DNA of 64,000 nucleotides, taken from contig CM034548.1 of the NCBI GenBank assembly GCA_020055645.1, positions 32,414,201 to 32,478,200 of the forward strand, read 5' to 3'. Position numbers and translations under genes: made by a program. The notes under the pieces are model-generated. The model saw only the letters and a list, made by a program, of their open reading frames with translations. It made no database searches and was not told the origin of the DNA. Numbering within the stretch: the stretch's first letter is position 1; every line of letters starts with the position of its first letter. This document shows, in pieces, positions 14,344 to 26,600 of the stretch. The stretch comes from Tomocerus qinae. Taxonomy: Eukaryota > Arthropoda > Collembola > Entomobryomorpha > Tomoceridae.

Positions 14344-15890
14344 TAAAAAAATGCTAATTGTGACCACGTTCCATGTTTAATTTTCATCAATATTAACTAG
14401 GTTTAGGCTTTAAACAAAATGCTAATTGTGACCACGTCCCATGTTCGATTTTCATCAATTTTAATTAGGTTTAGGCTTTAAAAAATGCTAATTGTGACCA
14501 CGTCCCATGTTCGATTTCCATCAATTTTAATTAGGTTTAGGTTTTAAAAAAATGCTAATTGTGACCACGTCCCATGATCGATTTCCATCAATTTTTATTA
14601 GGTTAGGTTTTAAAAAAATGCTAATTGTGACCACGTTCCATGTTTAATTTTCATCAATATTAATTAGGTTGAGGCTTTAAAAAAATGCTAATTGTGACCA
14701 CGTCCCATGTTCGATTTTCATCAATTTTAATTAGGTTAGGTTTTAAAAAAATGCTAATTGTGACCACGTTCCATGTTCGATTTCCATCAATTTTAATTAG
14801 GTTGAGGCTTTAAAAAAATGCTAATTGTGACCACGTCCCATGTTCGATTTCCATCAATTTTAATTAGGTTAGGTTTAAAAAAATGCTAATTGTGACCACG
14901 TCCCATGTTCGATTTCCATCAATTTTAATTAGGTTAGGTTTTAAAAAAATGCTAATTGTTACCACGTCCCATGTTTAATTTTCATCAATTTTAATTAGGT
15001 TAGGTTTTAAAAAATGCTAATTGTGACCACGTGCCATGTTCGATTTCCATCAATTTTAATTAGGTTAGGTTTTAAAAAAATGCTAATTGTTACCACGTCC
15101 CATGTTCGATTTCCATCAATTTTAATTAGGTTTAGGTTTTAAAAAAATGCTAATTGTGACCACGTCCCATGTTCGATTTCCATCAATTTTAATTAGGTTA
15201 GGTTTTAAAAGATGCAAATTGTTACCACGTCCCATGTTTAATTTTCATCAATTTTAATTAGGTTAGGTTTTAAAAGATGCAAATTGCGACCACGTGCCAT
15301 GTTCGATTTCCATCAATTTTAATTAGGTTAGGTTTTAAAAAAATGCTAATTGTTACCACGTCCCATGTTCGATTTCCATCAATTTTAATTAGGTTTAGGT
15401 TTTAAAAAAATGCTAATTGTGACCACGTCCCATGTTCGATTTCCATCAATTTTAATTAGGTTAGGTTTTAAAAAAATGCTAATTGTTACCACGTCCCATG
15501 TTTAATTTTCATCAATTTTAATTAGGTTAGGTTTTAAAAAATGCTAATTGTGACCACGTGCCATGTTCGATTTCCATCAATTTTAATTAGGTTAGGTTTA
15601 AAAAAAATGCTAATTGTGACCACGTCCCATGTTTAATTTTCATCAATTTTAATTAGGTTAGGTTTTAAAAAATGCTAATTGTGACCACGTCCCATGTTCG
15701 ATTTCCCTCAATTTTAATTAGGTTAGGTTTTAAAAAATGCTAATTCTGACCACGTCCCATGTTCGATTTCCATCAATTTTAATTAGGTTAGGTTTTAAAA
15801 AAATGCTAATTGTGACCACGTCCTATGTTCGATTTCCATCAATTTTAATTAGGTTAGGTTTAAAAAAATGCTAATTGTGACCGCGTGCCC
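14344..15890 (+). repeat. tandem array, about 23-24 copies of a unit of about 66 bp
   Basis: The word CTAATTGTGACCACGT or a close variant recurs about every 66 bases, and I count about 23 full units plus a degenerate last one (ACCGCGTGCCC, ending near 15890). Each unit runs AATGCTAATTGTGACCACGT, then CCCATGTTCGATTTCC (or ...TTTAATTTTC), then ATCAATTTTAATTAGG, then TTAGGTTTTAAAA. The A-run length varies. Units differ mainly at GTGACC versus GTTACC, CGTCCC versus CGTGCC versus CGTTCC, and TTCGATTTCC versus TTTAATTTTC. There are no unique spacers, so it is not a CRISPR array. No open frame runs through it. Internal arrays like this can seed satellite DNA. Confidence 0.95.
14948..15605 (+). repeat. 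higher-order repeat, period about 264 bp, 2.5 copies
   Basis: Four unit types succeed one another in a fixed order. A has GTTACC and TTTAATTTTC. B has CGTGCC and TTCGA. C has GTTACC and TTCGA, and is followed by AGGTTTAGG rather than AGGTTAGG. D has GTGACC, CGTCCC and TTCGA. The order is ABCD from 14948, ABCD again from 15211, then AB from 15475, a spacing of 263 and 264 bases. The variant AGGTTTAGG linker after both C units supports block duplication over coincidence. The second block has GATGCAAATT starts in A and B that the others lack, so the blocks have diverged slightly. Confidence 0.8.
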
Positions 15891-16150
15891 TTAACTAAAT
15901 CAAAAATGATGAAAATTGAAGTTAGAACAATGAAAAAATTTAGAATTTTACAAAACCAAACCTGCATGTTGTTATTAGCTACGTTGCCATAGTTACAAGT
16001 AAATTCACCATGAAGATCAAAACAACGATGTCCTAAAGAACTTGTAACTCTTTCGTTTTCTAAAAATATAGCCATCGAAATAGTCATATTTTCAACTTTA
16101 ACCGACCATAACTTTCTTATTTGGGGGGTTGCCCCAAAAACCAATACCAT
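15860..16150 (-). other. 96-codon open frame lying in the right arm of the TIR element
   Basis: The frame starts at an ATG at 16150 and covers most of the right arm, then continues through the spacer into the last array unit. Upstream of the ATG it stays open to the outer tip of the element at 16225. The predicted peptide is of mixed composition with no motif I recognise and a hydrophobic C-terminal part. The left arm carries the same beginning (ATG at about 14118), but a one-base deletion near codon 34 breaks the frame. Of the arm differences, one is synonymous (GTC/GTT) and one is Val/Ile. This is too little to argue selection. It may be chance, or a relic of the parent element's gene. Confidence 0.2.
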
Positions 16151-16225
16151 ATTCGTGATGTACTCAACGAGATCTTTCGAATGAGCTATATATCGGTCTA
16201 TTCCGTTGAGCGTCGGTATACTAGG
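15937..16225 (-). repeat. right terminal inverted repeat of the 14039-16225 element
   Basis: This 289-bp arm is the reverse complement of 14039-14326 with four substitutions and one extra A. Read inward from its outer tip on the minus strand, it stays open in one frame across the whole arm. That frame is described in a separate entry. Confidence 0.9.
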
Positions 16226-16228
16226 AAT

Positions 16229-19200
16229 GTTCCGTAAACCAAAATGGGACTCTTGAGGATATGGTTTACTAAGTATGCTGAAATTGATTTGAATGAGAAA
16301 AATTCTGTCAAACTGCTATTTTTTATGAATTCATAGCCAACGCTCTGCTTATTACAAATATAGGGTGTAAAGAAGTGCATTCAGGTTTTTCCAACACTTT
16401 TATGTCACGTGCTGGTATTAGACATTACTACAAGTGCATAGGCAGAGCATACTATATTGTAGTATGAATAGCATTTCGTGTTGTTTGGTTGTAAGTGGAC
16501 AATATGAATTAAATGGAGGAAGTAGAGAACACGAAAGGATCGGATCGTAAATTTAAATGAGTTATCATGATCTTCCTGTGTGAACTGATGTAAAGTGAGA
16601 AAATACAAAGAAAATTTATAATTTTCTTGGGGAAACTATTTACTACTTAAGCAAGGTGGAATCAGTCTGTGCTAAAACTTTTATAATAATATGAAACTAG
16701 AGTTGCTAGCCATCTTGGAGTTGCTATAGCTATTTGTTTTCTAAAGGCAAGTACACGATAAAATGGAATATGATGAGAGATATTTGTCTTGTTGTCTGTC
16801 AAAGGAGCTGCAAGAGAGAAAATGATGATGATGATACGAATGTGTCCACGAAATCTGGATCACGATTCCTGAGGTTTCAATGCTTTGTAATTTGCACCTG
16901 GCTAATGTTTACTTCACTACAGCACAAGTGCACTCTTCATCAAATCCACCAGCATGTTCTACTGAATTGAATCTTTTAACCAGCCGAGCCTACCAAACGA
17001 AAAACAAATGCATCAATGCACATCTTGTGCATTTCAAGTCAGCTATGTTGTACCTCATTTGATATTTCACTAGGAAAATAGAAAAAATGAGATATTAGGT
17101 GTGTAGTGAATCTAGAGATTCTATCTTAATAGCAGTCGTTCACTTGTACTCCTAGTGTTAGTTACATATGTAATAAAGAACATAAATAGATAGAACCAAC
17201 TATTTATTCCTTTTAAAATTATCAGAATTGCCAGTGCTCAAGAAGTATCTGTTTACTTATATATTACATATCTGTTTCTATAGCAAGACGAGAAGGCATT
17301 CTATTTCTCCGTAAGTATCTGACAGAGTACATAACCCATTATCAACGCTGATTCTATGTAAACCAAGATGAGAAATGTAATTCTGATAATGGTTCATGCA
17401 TTATCTATTAACAACTATAAAGATATTCACGTCCTACATGTCGCATCACATTATATAAAATTTACATGGGATATAAGAGTAAATATTCATCTTACTATAA
17501 GACTATAGTCATCACATATATTTACTTAATTATATTTATTGTGTATTCGTCGTGTACATAAGTATGAAATTAAAATCAAGCCGTAAATTCAAACTTATAC
17601 TTATGTATTCAAGTTCAAGCATTCAGCTCTGAAATTGCTCTCGAGCCATTTAACTCCATCACTTGTTCCATATGTATTAAAGTATGTATTTGCAATGCTA
17701 TCGGGTACAACTTTTTCATCCATCTTTTATTGTATGTATTTAATAATGCATTATATTTACCTGCAAATATTTGTATTGTAAATTAAATCAAACATAATAA
17801 CGTTGTTGTTGTATATCCTTAATGACATTTTAATATGCATTTCCTTAATTTTTTCACATCTTATTCTCAACTCTTAACAATGCGAAATATACTATAGTAT
17901 TATGCTAAAGTAAATACTACTTGGGTCTACCTCATTGAGTTTTTATACCTTTACCACAGCGGCACAAATCTTTGAAGTTCAAAAGGGAGGACATTGCATC
18001 TGACAACTAAGAGCCCATACAGAAAACTTATTTAACCGAAAATCATGTTAACTGTCGGAAAGAACTAGCAGAAACTCATAAGTAAACAAGTATTATATTA
18101 CTTTTACAAACGTCTTAAATGATTATAATAGAAATGCGAAAAGACTAATGTGCATAGAGAGGTACAACACAAATAATATTCTTCTATTTCTTGTTCCTCA
18201 GTTCTCCTCATCGGTTCCTTATTATCTTTGTATGTACATAGTATTCTCAATTCAATGCACTTCACTCACTCCCAAGCTATTAAATTCCATGTACACAGAC
18301 AAGACATCATTCCAACTTGTTTTCCTTACGTCTTGTCAATGAATGTTAATAATTACATAATGCCTAGTCAAAAAACGACAAAACTATGATAGTAAATCTA
18401 ATTACACAAAGATAGCAATATCATCACATTTGATGAATCTTGTTTCCTCATTAAATCCCAAATACCAACATCTTTTTCTCTGATGAATTGTGAGCTAAAA
18501 CAAATGATAACTCATGACATCCTGGGTTTTATTCACTCGCTCGGAATTTATTTTATGAATGCTTTAGACTGTATTTTTTGATCAGTTTTCAACTCTGATC
18601 TATTATATACTGCAAGAAAGCAGAAATGGTGTAAATGGAAAAAACAACTGTATGTTCATTGTATTAAATTTGTTAGATGCTATATAGAACGAACATTAGA
18701 GCAATATTCTACCTACAAAAGGAAAAAAAGTGTGGTGGTTTGGTTTGGTTTCATTTACACTAGTTACGTTTCTTTTGCATGGAATTGATATCTTAGTATA
18801 GAGAGTTCTGCAGTGTGAAGGGCAAAATAATATTGCGAGTGGGATTAAAATATTGAATTTGGTATGAAATGCATGTCGAATGACTACCGAAATCAAAATC
18901 GTAGTGTTGAATGCGGATAAAGTGATTATTACTGCAGAGGAAGCATAAAACTATGTATAGTTAGTATAGAGTGGTTATGCATGTATGTTTTGGCTGAAGA
19001 GCAAATAAGTATGAGTGTATGTTCACCCAGACCACAGTACCAAAAAACACGTAAGTTTTTTTATGAAAGAAGTCAGTTGATTTTCCTGAATCAACTTAGC
19101 GTAGAATTTTTCACAGTTTTTGTTCTCACTTGTTGAGACGAGCTTTGCGTGTCTAATTATCTCAATCTCACCTCACCTCGGCGTATTACTCATTTTAAAA

Positions 19201-22200
19201 ACTCTCAAGTCATAACTAAGGGAATGAGTAAAGATCCGAGAGTCGAAAATTAAATGTTGGACTTGTTATTCAGTTCACTGTGGATTTCAAGGTATAGCTG
19301 CCGATAAGTCAGTTAGCTAAAACTACTCCGCTTAAATTGCTCATTGCTTCTGATAGTAATCAAGTCGAGAAAAATGCAGACACGAGTTAAGTAGCATCCA
19401 GCGATGTGGAGTTGCCATTTGCTGGGTTTTAATTTTTGTAGTCTTAGTTAATCAGTCGCACATCAATACATTTACTCACGTTGGTTATAATTTCTTTGGA
19501 AATTAGGTAGAGGTAGGACGAGAAAGAATTCTCCATAAAAGCTATTTGGAGACTGCTACACTTGTAAATAACTGACAATGATGAAGAAACAAACAATGGA
19601 GAGTTTTGTGATGAAAAAATGTGCTTATTAGTTAGAGCTGAGCCAAACGAAGCCAACATCACGTAGATTAATTTGGATTCTGATGCTATTTTTATTATAT
19701 CACGTTTTTTTCACACGGCCCTTTTTATCACAAAGGAATGATTAAGATTCTCCTAGATAGAATTAAGAATGGCAATCTTGAGACTCATCTGCTCAGTGAT
19801 AAGTATTAGGTAGGCATTCTTTTTCATGTATTTACTTACTGCCTAACAACTAACCTGACTAGCCGGACGGAGTAATAAGCACATTCTGCTTCTATCTAAA
19901 CCATAACTAAATAAAACCGTTCGGTTATTTTCTTGCAGACTTATGTATTAATGTGAGAATTAAAAAACAAAGGTTAATCTTGACAAGGAAAATTGCATTT
20001 TCCATTGTGCTGATTAAATACCGAGTTTTCTACCTGCACTCTCATCTTGCTCTCTTATACACAGTTCCGATATACACAAACAGACAGACACACACTACCT
20101 CAGCAACCAACCGGCAGTCAACACTTTGGTCATGCTATTCATTCAATTATGAATTGCATTTTTGCATTTTGGATTGCACTTGGCCGTCATGCCCTCGTTT
20201 CCTTTCCCTAATTCATCCACGAATGATAAAACATGTTCTATTGTCAATGTGCTCTGTTTCAAGCTGTGAATAGCACTTCTCATTTAGTTCTTATTTTTCG
20301 TCATGTCTGCTTTTTGGATACTACAATTACAATTTCGAAACACAATACAATGTCATGTCTGGTTTACTTGCCTCCTAATCTACTGTGCATAATGGACAAA
20401 TGGAGATTTCAATGCATAATTGCTCAGCATCATTTCCCAGACAGAAAGGAGACAAGATAGAGATCCGTATTTGTATTTTGCAGACGTTTTCATATGGCAA
20501 ATTATTGCCTTGGCAGTGTGCTAACTGATAACAGGTCTGTAGTTTTTTCTCCGTCTGGCAGGTTCTGTGGCCTTTGCTACCTTGCCTTACTTTATAATCT
20601 AACATCACACTAGTTGCTTAGTTTTCAAATATAAAAAAGTTGTTCAGCGCTCCCTGGAAACCATAACAAGGTGTGATTTTATTTGCAGAGAAAACAGTTT
20701 GCGAATTCTGTTGTAATTTATAGCATTGTACTATACAAGTAAAGGAGCATAAAAATTGGCATTGTATCTGTACATTTGATAGGTTTGTTGAATTCATGGG
20801 TTATTTTATTACCCAGCCTGTAGATAGTTTTCCTTCTTTCTATTTGCACAGCACACAATTGAGTACGATATGCATGTGTGGAAATATTTAGGTAGGACAA
20901 AGATCATGGAAGCAGGATGAGGTCATGATATTGTTGTGAATTCTATACTGCTGTAAATAAATAATTTTCAACTTCTCCCCATGATTCTTTTTCTATCCCT
21001 TCAGACATCTTTCACAACGCACAAAAATCTTGCTTAGGTACTTTCTTCTTACTTCCTTGTAACAATGTCTAGTCAGTGTCCGTTATTATTCAAGATTCAT
21101 TCATTATATGATCTGAAATGTACAATGCAAGTCTGTGTTTACTTACCGGGCTGAAATGACAAGAAATTTTTAGAGTGCGAAAAATGGCAGACAGAAATAC
21201 ATAAGAATAGAAAATAGCCTACCATTAACCTATAATATTTGACACCTTAAACAAGTTGACATGCATGTATTAAATAAGTATATCATTAAGGTATGTAGAA
21301 TATTCTGTTGATACTCGCAGTGAGTGACTTCTTATTAATCAACTTGTGCTGGGCACTGTAAGCAACTAACGGCATCATCTATGCACATGTTTTCAATTCC
21401 AACGGTGTGGACTGTGGAGTCAGAGTCATAAGTAACGTTAATCCATGCAGTCCACCTTTCATTGGAATTCATCACACATTGATCTTACATCCTTTTCTTT
21501 TTTTTCCATTCATTCAAATACACTCTGCAAAAAATGTGACTCCGTAAAACACTGTAGTAGTACATATCACTGGCGTGGCATAGCTTGGCATATGGGCCAC
21601 CATTTTCTAGTGCATTGTAGTAAATGTTCTGTGCAAAACTCTTTTTTGACACGTTGTGAACATAAAGTAAAACGAAGCTACGTGCGGTCGCGTCGTTGTG
21701 CCGTTTTCTCTATGTGAGTTGAGTTGATTTGAACAAGATATGATCTTGAATTTCGTTGACTACGACAAGCCAAATCACAAGTAGGCACTGCACTTGAATT
21801 ATAGGGAATTCTTTTCTTCATCTGCCTTAATATTACATTGCTATGCATACTGATAGTCTAATTTGCATCTATAGTAACTGCCAACTTCAGAGAATCTTTA
21901 TTGATGCATCTACTGTTGTTATCTAGCAATGATATAATTATGATCTTGTAAAGGAAGAAACAGTTCAGCTATTTAAATTGGTCATCTAAGCATTCTTTTA
22001 TTGTGTAATAATTATGTACATTTAGGAACACATCAAAAGATTTACTTAAATATTGGTTCCGTTTTTACATTCAATTAAATTAAAACTTAAAGACGAAAAA
22101 ATAATGCTCTGTTTTGTCTGAATAATTTAATTGGATAAATTCAAATGACCATTCAAAATCATCGTTTAGGATACAATTATTTCTATTCTGTTCAACTAAG

Positions 22201-23159
22201 TGGTTGTAAGGATACTTTGGTAGATCTAACCCAATTGATTTGATAGTGAGTAGCATATTCCATGTGAATACTACCTCAGTAGAAAATACTTTAAAAATAA
22301 ATATGAACACCACACGATATCAACCTCATTAGAAGGTGTTCATGAAGAGTAATATTTGTAGGGCGACTCCACACTTCTTGACACATAAAATGCGTAAATT
22401 AAAATAAATGGTTGATAATAGATGGGAAATTTGATTGGATTCGCTATGATAGAAATATGTGTGAAAATGAGACATGGGAAAGTCAAAGTAAACGTTCATT
22501 TTTTTCTTATACGTCAATTTTATATAAGGGCTTTCTTGTAGTGTACTTGGTATAGTATTCTAGAAGCCTAGTAATTTCCTTGCACTAAAATTAATCTGTC
22601 ACAGTCAATAATATGAACATATCTATTGTCAAATTTAGCTTAATTGTAATTTTGTTATGTTCAGAAGGTACTTCGATTATAGTAAATGTCTTCTGAGCTG
22701 AGATGCTGCATACTGTCACGGTTGAAACGTTGTATTAGATGGGTATAGTAGCTAAAAATATACATTGAACAAAACTGTACCTATATAATACAAATATATA
22801 GGTACAGGTGTAATAATATAACGTGTACCTAGAGTAGTATAATTATAGTCATCGCTTTTCCTACTGCGAACTAGAATTTAAATCGAAACACGGAAGAGCA
22901 TTAGTCATACTCATTGTTATATTTTGATTTATTTCGACTTGTCTTGAGTTACTTGAGATGAATCTTCCCTTGCCTCGGCCTTTGCTACGACTTAAATGAT
23001 GAAAATGATTAAGATGTGATTTATGTTGTGTTACATTATCGATTGTGTGATTTGATTAGAATTAATTTTGCCTTCGGCCACATTTTCGCCTATCTCTTCT
23101 GTAACTATTTCATTATCTATCAATTTCTAATTTATCATTCATCTTTATATATGCTGTCA
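16229..23159. other. non-coding stretch, no gene seen
   Basis: Nothing resembling an exon, RNA gene or mobile element was found. Frames up to about 106 codons occur (19953-20273), but they are not recognisable and start at non-ATG codons or sit in pyrimidine-rich sequence. TGCAAT/ATTGCA words cluster again near 20141-20180. The only structured site noted is the perfect hairpin at 22775-22807. Confidence 0.6.
22775..22807. repeat. perfect 13-bp inverted repeat with 7-base loop
   Basis: CTGTACCTATATA at 22775-22787 is followed by seven bases and then its exact reverse complement at 22795-22807. The stem is AT-rich, so it would be only moderately stable. No poly-T run follows it, and nothing marks it as a terminator or a microRNA precursor. 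It may simply reflect the common GTACCTA-type words of this genome. Confidence 0.6.
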
Positions 23160-23640
23160 AAATTATTTGATTAAGTAAGTGATAATCTTATATGATATTA
23201 AGTAAATATCACTCATGGCATCTACACATCTTCACGGTTTCACAATTAAGAAATATATTTATTTTAATTGTTCAATGCAAAAATTGGCAGATAATATCAA
23301 CCCTTCATTTTATTCCAAGTTTTCTAATGATTGATTTATTCACCATTTAATATAATTATAATATCATTAAAATATTATACTGTAATTGTATCAGATAATT
23401 AGCTATAATTATATATCTGTAATTACAACTGATTCATTCATGTACAACTCAACAGCCATAGCTAATTATGAAAAATTAGTCCTTGGTTTAAAAAAAGTTA
23501 TATAATTCAATATTCATGTTGTAAAAAAGCAATTATAATAATTATAAATCTCCAATTAATTAGGTTTAAATAAATTATTATTTATGTATTCAGCGTCGAT
23601 GACAACCAATCCCTGTGTATTAATTAAAACACTATTAGTA
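23160..23640. other. very AT-rich patch with repeated TAATTA/ATAATTATA words
   Basis: This patch is visibly more AT-rich than its flanks. It is built of many overlapping ATAATTATAAT, TAATTAG and AATTATTA words, several in palindromic pairs around 23340-23470. Such words are homeodomain-type core sites (TAAT), but they are also expected in any AT-rich DNA. A matrix attachment or enhancer role is possible, and the sequence does not show one. Confidence 0.4.
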
Positions 23641-26600
23641 TCTTATTTTTTGAAGTCTCGAAAAACATTGTAAATTGAGGGAATGTCTCGAGTGAAAATA
23701 AACCATGCAAAAAGTGATACAAAATGAAATTATTGGCGTTATTAATGTGATACGTTTGCATCCAATTTGGACTGAAACGTTTAAGTTAAAATAGGAAAAC
23801 AGGACGTACCGTAACAAGTTAGGTAGGTGTAGAAATGTACATTAAACCGGCATTTCTTTGAAGATATGTCTGTAGCAAAAGTACATTAACGGATGTAACT
23901 GCAGCAGAAATGCAGTGTGCCGGTTTCTGTCTAGAAAAGTTGATGACAAATGGCTATGTTTTGCTCGTGTGCACGTAAATAAAATAATATTTTTTTGCTT
24001 TGACACGAAATAACAGGTAATATTAGGTATAGTCGGATAAAAAGAGGAAGTTTGTGGTTTTCTTTGGCTTTGTCAAGCGTTTAACTGCCGTTTCCTCTTT
24101 AAAATGACTAATGCATCTTCTCTGTAACTACTAATGGAACAATGGAAGCATAAAATAATCCATAGCCACCTTTATCGCTGTCTCTGTCTCCTCTGAAAGT
24201 AAGAATATTAAATATACTATTATTATAGTGTTAGAAATGGAGAAAGACTTGCAACTATAATATAACGATACTGTTCTAGTTAAGCTCATAGCTTCCTTAA
24301 TGATACTAAAAATATGATTTGGTATATAGTTACTGTCTGTGATAAATATTTTGTGCAAAGACGTAGATGATTGAAAATCCGTTAGATAAGATGATACTTT
24401 TCCTATTTCTTTGAAAGTTCCATAATTGCAGTGTATTTTGTAGCATAGAGATGTAATCCTGCTATACTTACATAAGTAAGTACTTAGATGAACAATGAAA
24501 AGTTGGTACACAAGAAAATAGAGAGCTATTTAGTTGGCACAACAGGAGTTTATGGGACTTGGATTTTCTTTCTTGATCTGTAGATGAGTTACATAAATAG
24601 CATGCTGGAGGCGGAGGGCAAAAATGTATTCTTGCAAGCACCGAAGTGATAATATTGACAATGGTAGGAAATAATACATAACAAGATAGAATAAAAAAAT
24701 GTCGAATTAAAGAGTAATTCAGTCACAGTCAAATCCTAATGACATTGGTTTGACTCAATTGGCATCCTTAGGTTGACGATGAAAGGAAATGGGTATTTTA
24801 GTACCTAGTGAAATGTGGATACAGATGAGGATTATGTGTAATGCCTAGTTCATGGGATCATCTTTTATTGCCCGTGAAAGAGATTCAGGAAAGAAGTCGG
24901 AGGCAAAGCAACTGAAATAATCTATTGTGTTTTTGGACACAATAGTAAAGCATAGCTAATAGCACCTTTTGCTGGTTGCTAATCTTGATGTAGTAAATAC
25001 ATGTGCATTTGCAAATATAGATACGTGAGAAAAAAATGCATACATGACTTACTAACTGAGTCAGTTTGCTAACGTATAATTCGAAGAGTTTAAAAAGTAT
25101 TGTGATAAGGAGTCCACCTTGTGCAGTTGGGTATGCACTGTACTGTAATCTCCATTGTAGTGGCACTCTACCTGTAGTTTCTGGGAGTCTAAAACGTATT
25201 TCTTGTTATCGTGTTTTTTTGTAGTGTAATTCTCGTCTCGACACTCATGTTCCTGTTATGTTCTGTGCAAATAAATTATTTTCTTTTATTATAAGTTAAA
25301 AATAGATTTAGATACTTATTTATATGTATTATGTGAATGGAGCTGGAGGTAAGAGCAGAGCGTGAACGGATATTTATTATAGGCGTATTAAGGAGTAACA
25401 TGATTTCACACGGTAAAGTACGAGGGCGCAAAATATTTTTCTTTTTTCGGTCTCTGCATATTCCATTCAGCTTTAGCTCGAAATAAATCTGCGCGATTAA
25501 GTGAGACTACAATAGCACAATGCAAATGTGATTGAGTACTGTTATGTTTTGATATGCTGCAATGCAACTTCAGTAGTAAGAATGACTAATGTTCTATAGT
25601 GGTACAGTTTGTACAGCGTTTTTTAATGAAAAATACATAAGGTTTAAGGTACGTATCATGATCCTTCGTTTATTTATTACTTTCAAAGAAACTTTGAGTT
25701 ACCTAACACCCATTTTATAATAGTACGGAGATTACCTTGTAAAAGCAAACGAGCCTGAGCTGCAGGTTTATATCTTTTCAATTGGATCCCGTAATCCCAT
25801 CTGTCCCAATTGAAATAATACCTAATAAAACACAAGAAGTTTGCCAAACACTTTTCACACAATATCAAATAATACTTCATTCTATGCGAAAAATTTGTAC
25901 AATTGGTAAATTAGTGTGAAATAATACTCTCTGCCATTTGTAACTGTTGTAACATACATGGCTACACTTTAATACTATAAAGTTTTTTTTAATGTTTTAA
26001 GTTACAAGATCATGGTTAGTACTACTTACTACCAGAAAAAATACCCAATTTTACAAAATTCATTTAGAGGTGAAAGAAACAAATAAATGGCTTGTTATTT
26101 CATCTTTTCTACAATTATCTATCTACAATTTAAAAAACAATGACCTCATCGTTGCTTTTGCAATCATATACATATAGACACTATCTACAGATGCTTGGGA
26201 CGGTTTGGTAAATAATGAATCAAAATTTTCACTTGCATGAGAATATTATCATGAGCGTCATGAAGGTTCAAGGCGATAAAATTTGCACCATCATACTATT
26301 ATGAACTATCTTTGAAAAAGGTTCTTCGGTTTCCGTGTTCATTTTTCAGTAATAATCTATATGAAATATATGCATCATGTTTACCTTTTTTCTTACGAAT
26401 GCACTAATATTTATAAACTAATGCCAGAAATTCAGCAACGTTATTGTTTTCTGAATGGTAAGAATTGTAAATTGTTCATAAATATTGGAAAAGTTCAGCA
26501 CTGATATTTGAACCACGAATAATTGGTTGGACAAGGATTTATTAGCAATTAGGATAAAATCAGAGGGAGTTTATTTAAGGAGAAATGAGTTAACAGTTAT

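Larger units (their letters stand above)
14039..16225. mobile_element. non-autonomous TIR element with internal tandem array, superfamily unknown
   Basis: The 2187-bp unit begins CCTAGTATACCGACGCTC and ends with the exact reverse complement of that word. The two arms (14039-14326 and 15937-16225) match along their whole length at about 98%. They enclose a tandem array of a unit of about 66 bp (14344-15890) and a 46-bp spacer (15891-15936). Both flanks carry AAT (14036-14038 and 16226-16228), a candidate 3-bp target duplication. The inverted match can be pushed one base further out (TCCTAG/CTAGGA), so the exact edge is uncertain by one base. No transposase is encoded, so movement would need a protein supplied elsewhere. 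The structure resembles Foldback-type or tandem-repeat-bearing MITE elements. I do not recognise the termini. They are not TTAA-flanked piggyBac-like, CACTA-type, or the TGTTG type of the element at 42207. Confidence 0.88.

Noticed and set aside
14344-15890. Possible CRISPR array
   Set aside because: The units are contiguous and homogeneous with no unique spacers, and they lie inside a eukaryote-type TIR element.
14344-15890. Pol III B-box-like word GTTCGATTTCC in each array unit, suggesting a SINE or tRNA origin
   Set aside because: It does not fit the GWTCRANNC consensus exactly, and there is no A box or tRNA-like fold upstream.
14039-16225. Helitron of the kind with a central tandem array
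   Set aside because: Helitrons lack long terminal inverted repeats. This element has arms of about 288 bp and no 3' CTRR hairpin end.
24131-24511. 126-codon minus-strand open frame
   Set aside because: It begins at GTG, has no motif, and a rough estimate at about 65% A+T predicts about one frame of this length in 64 kb by chance.
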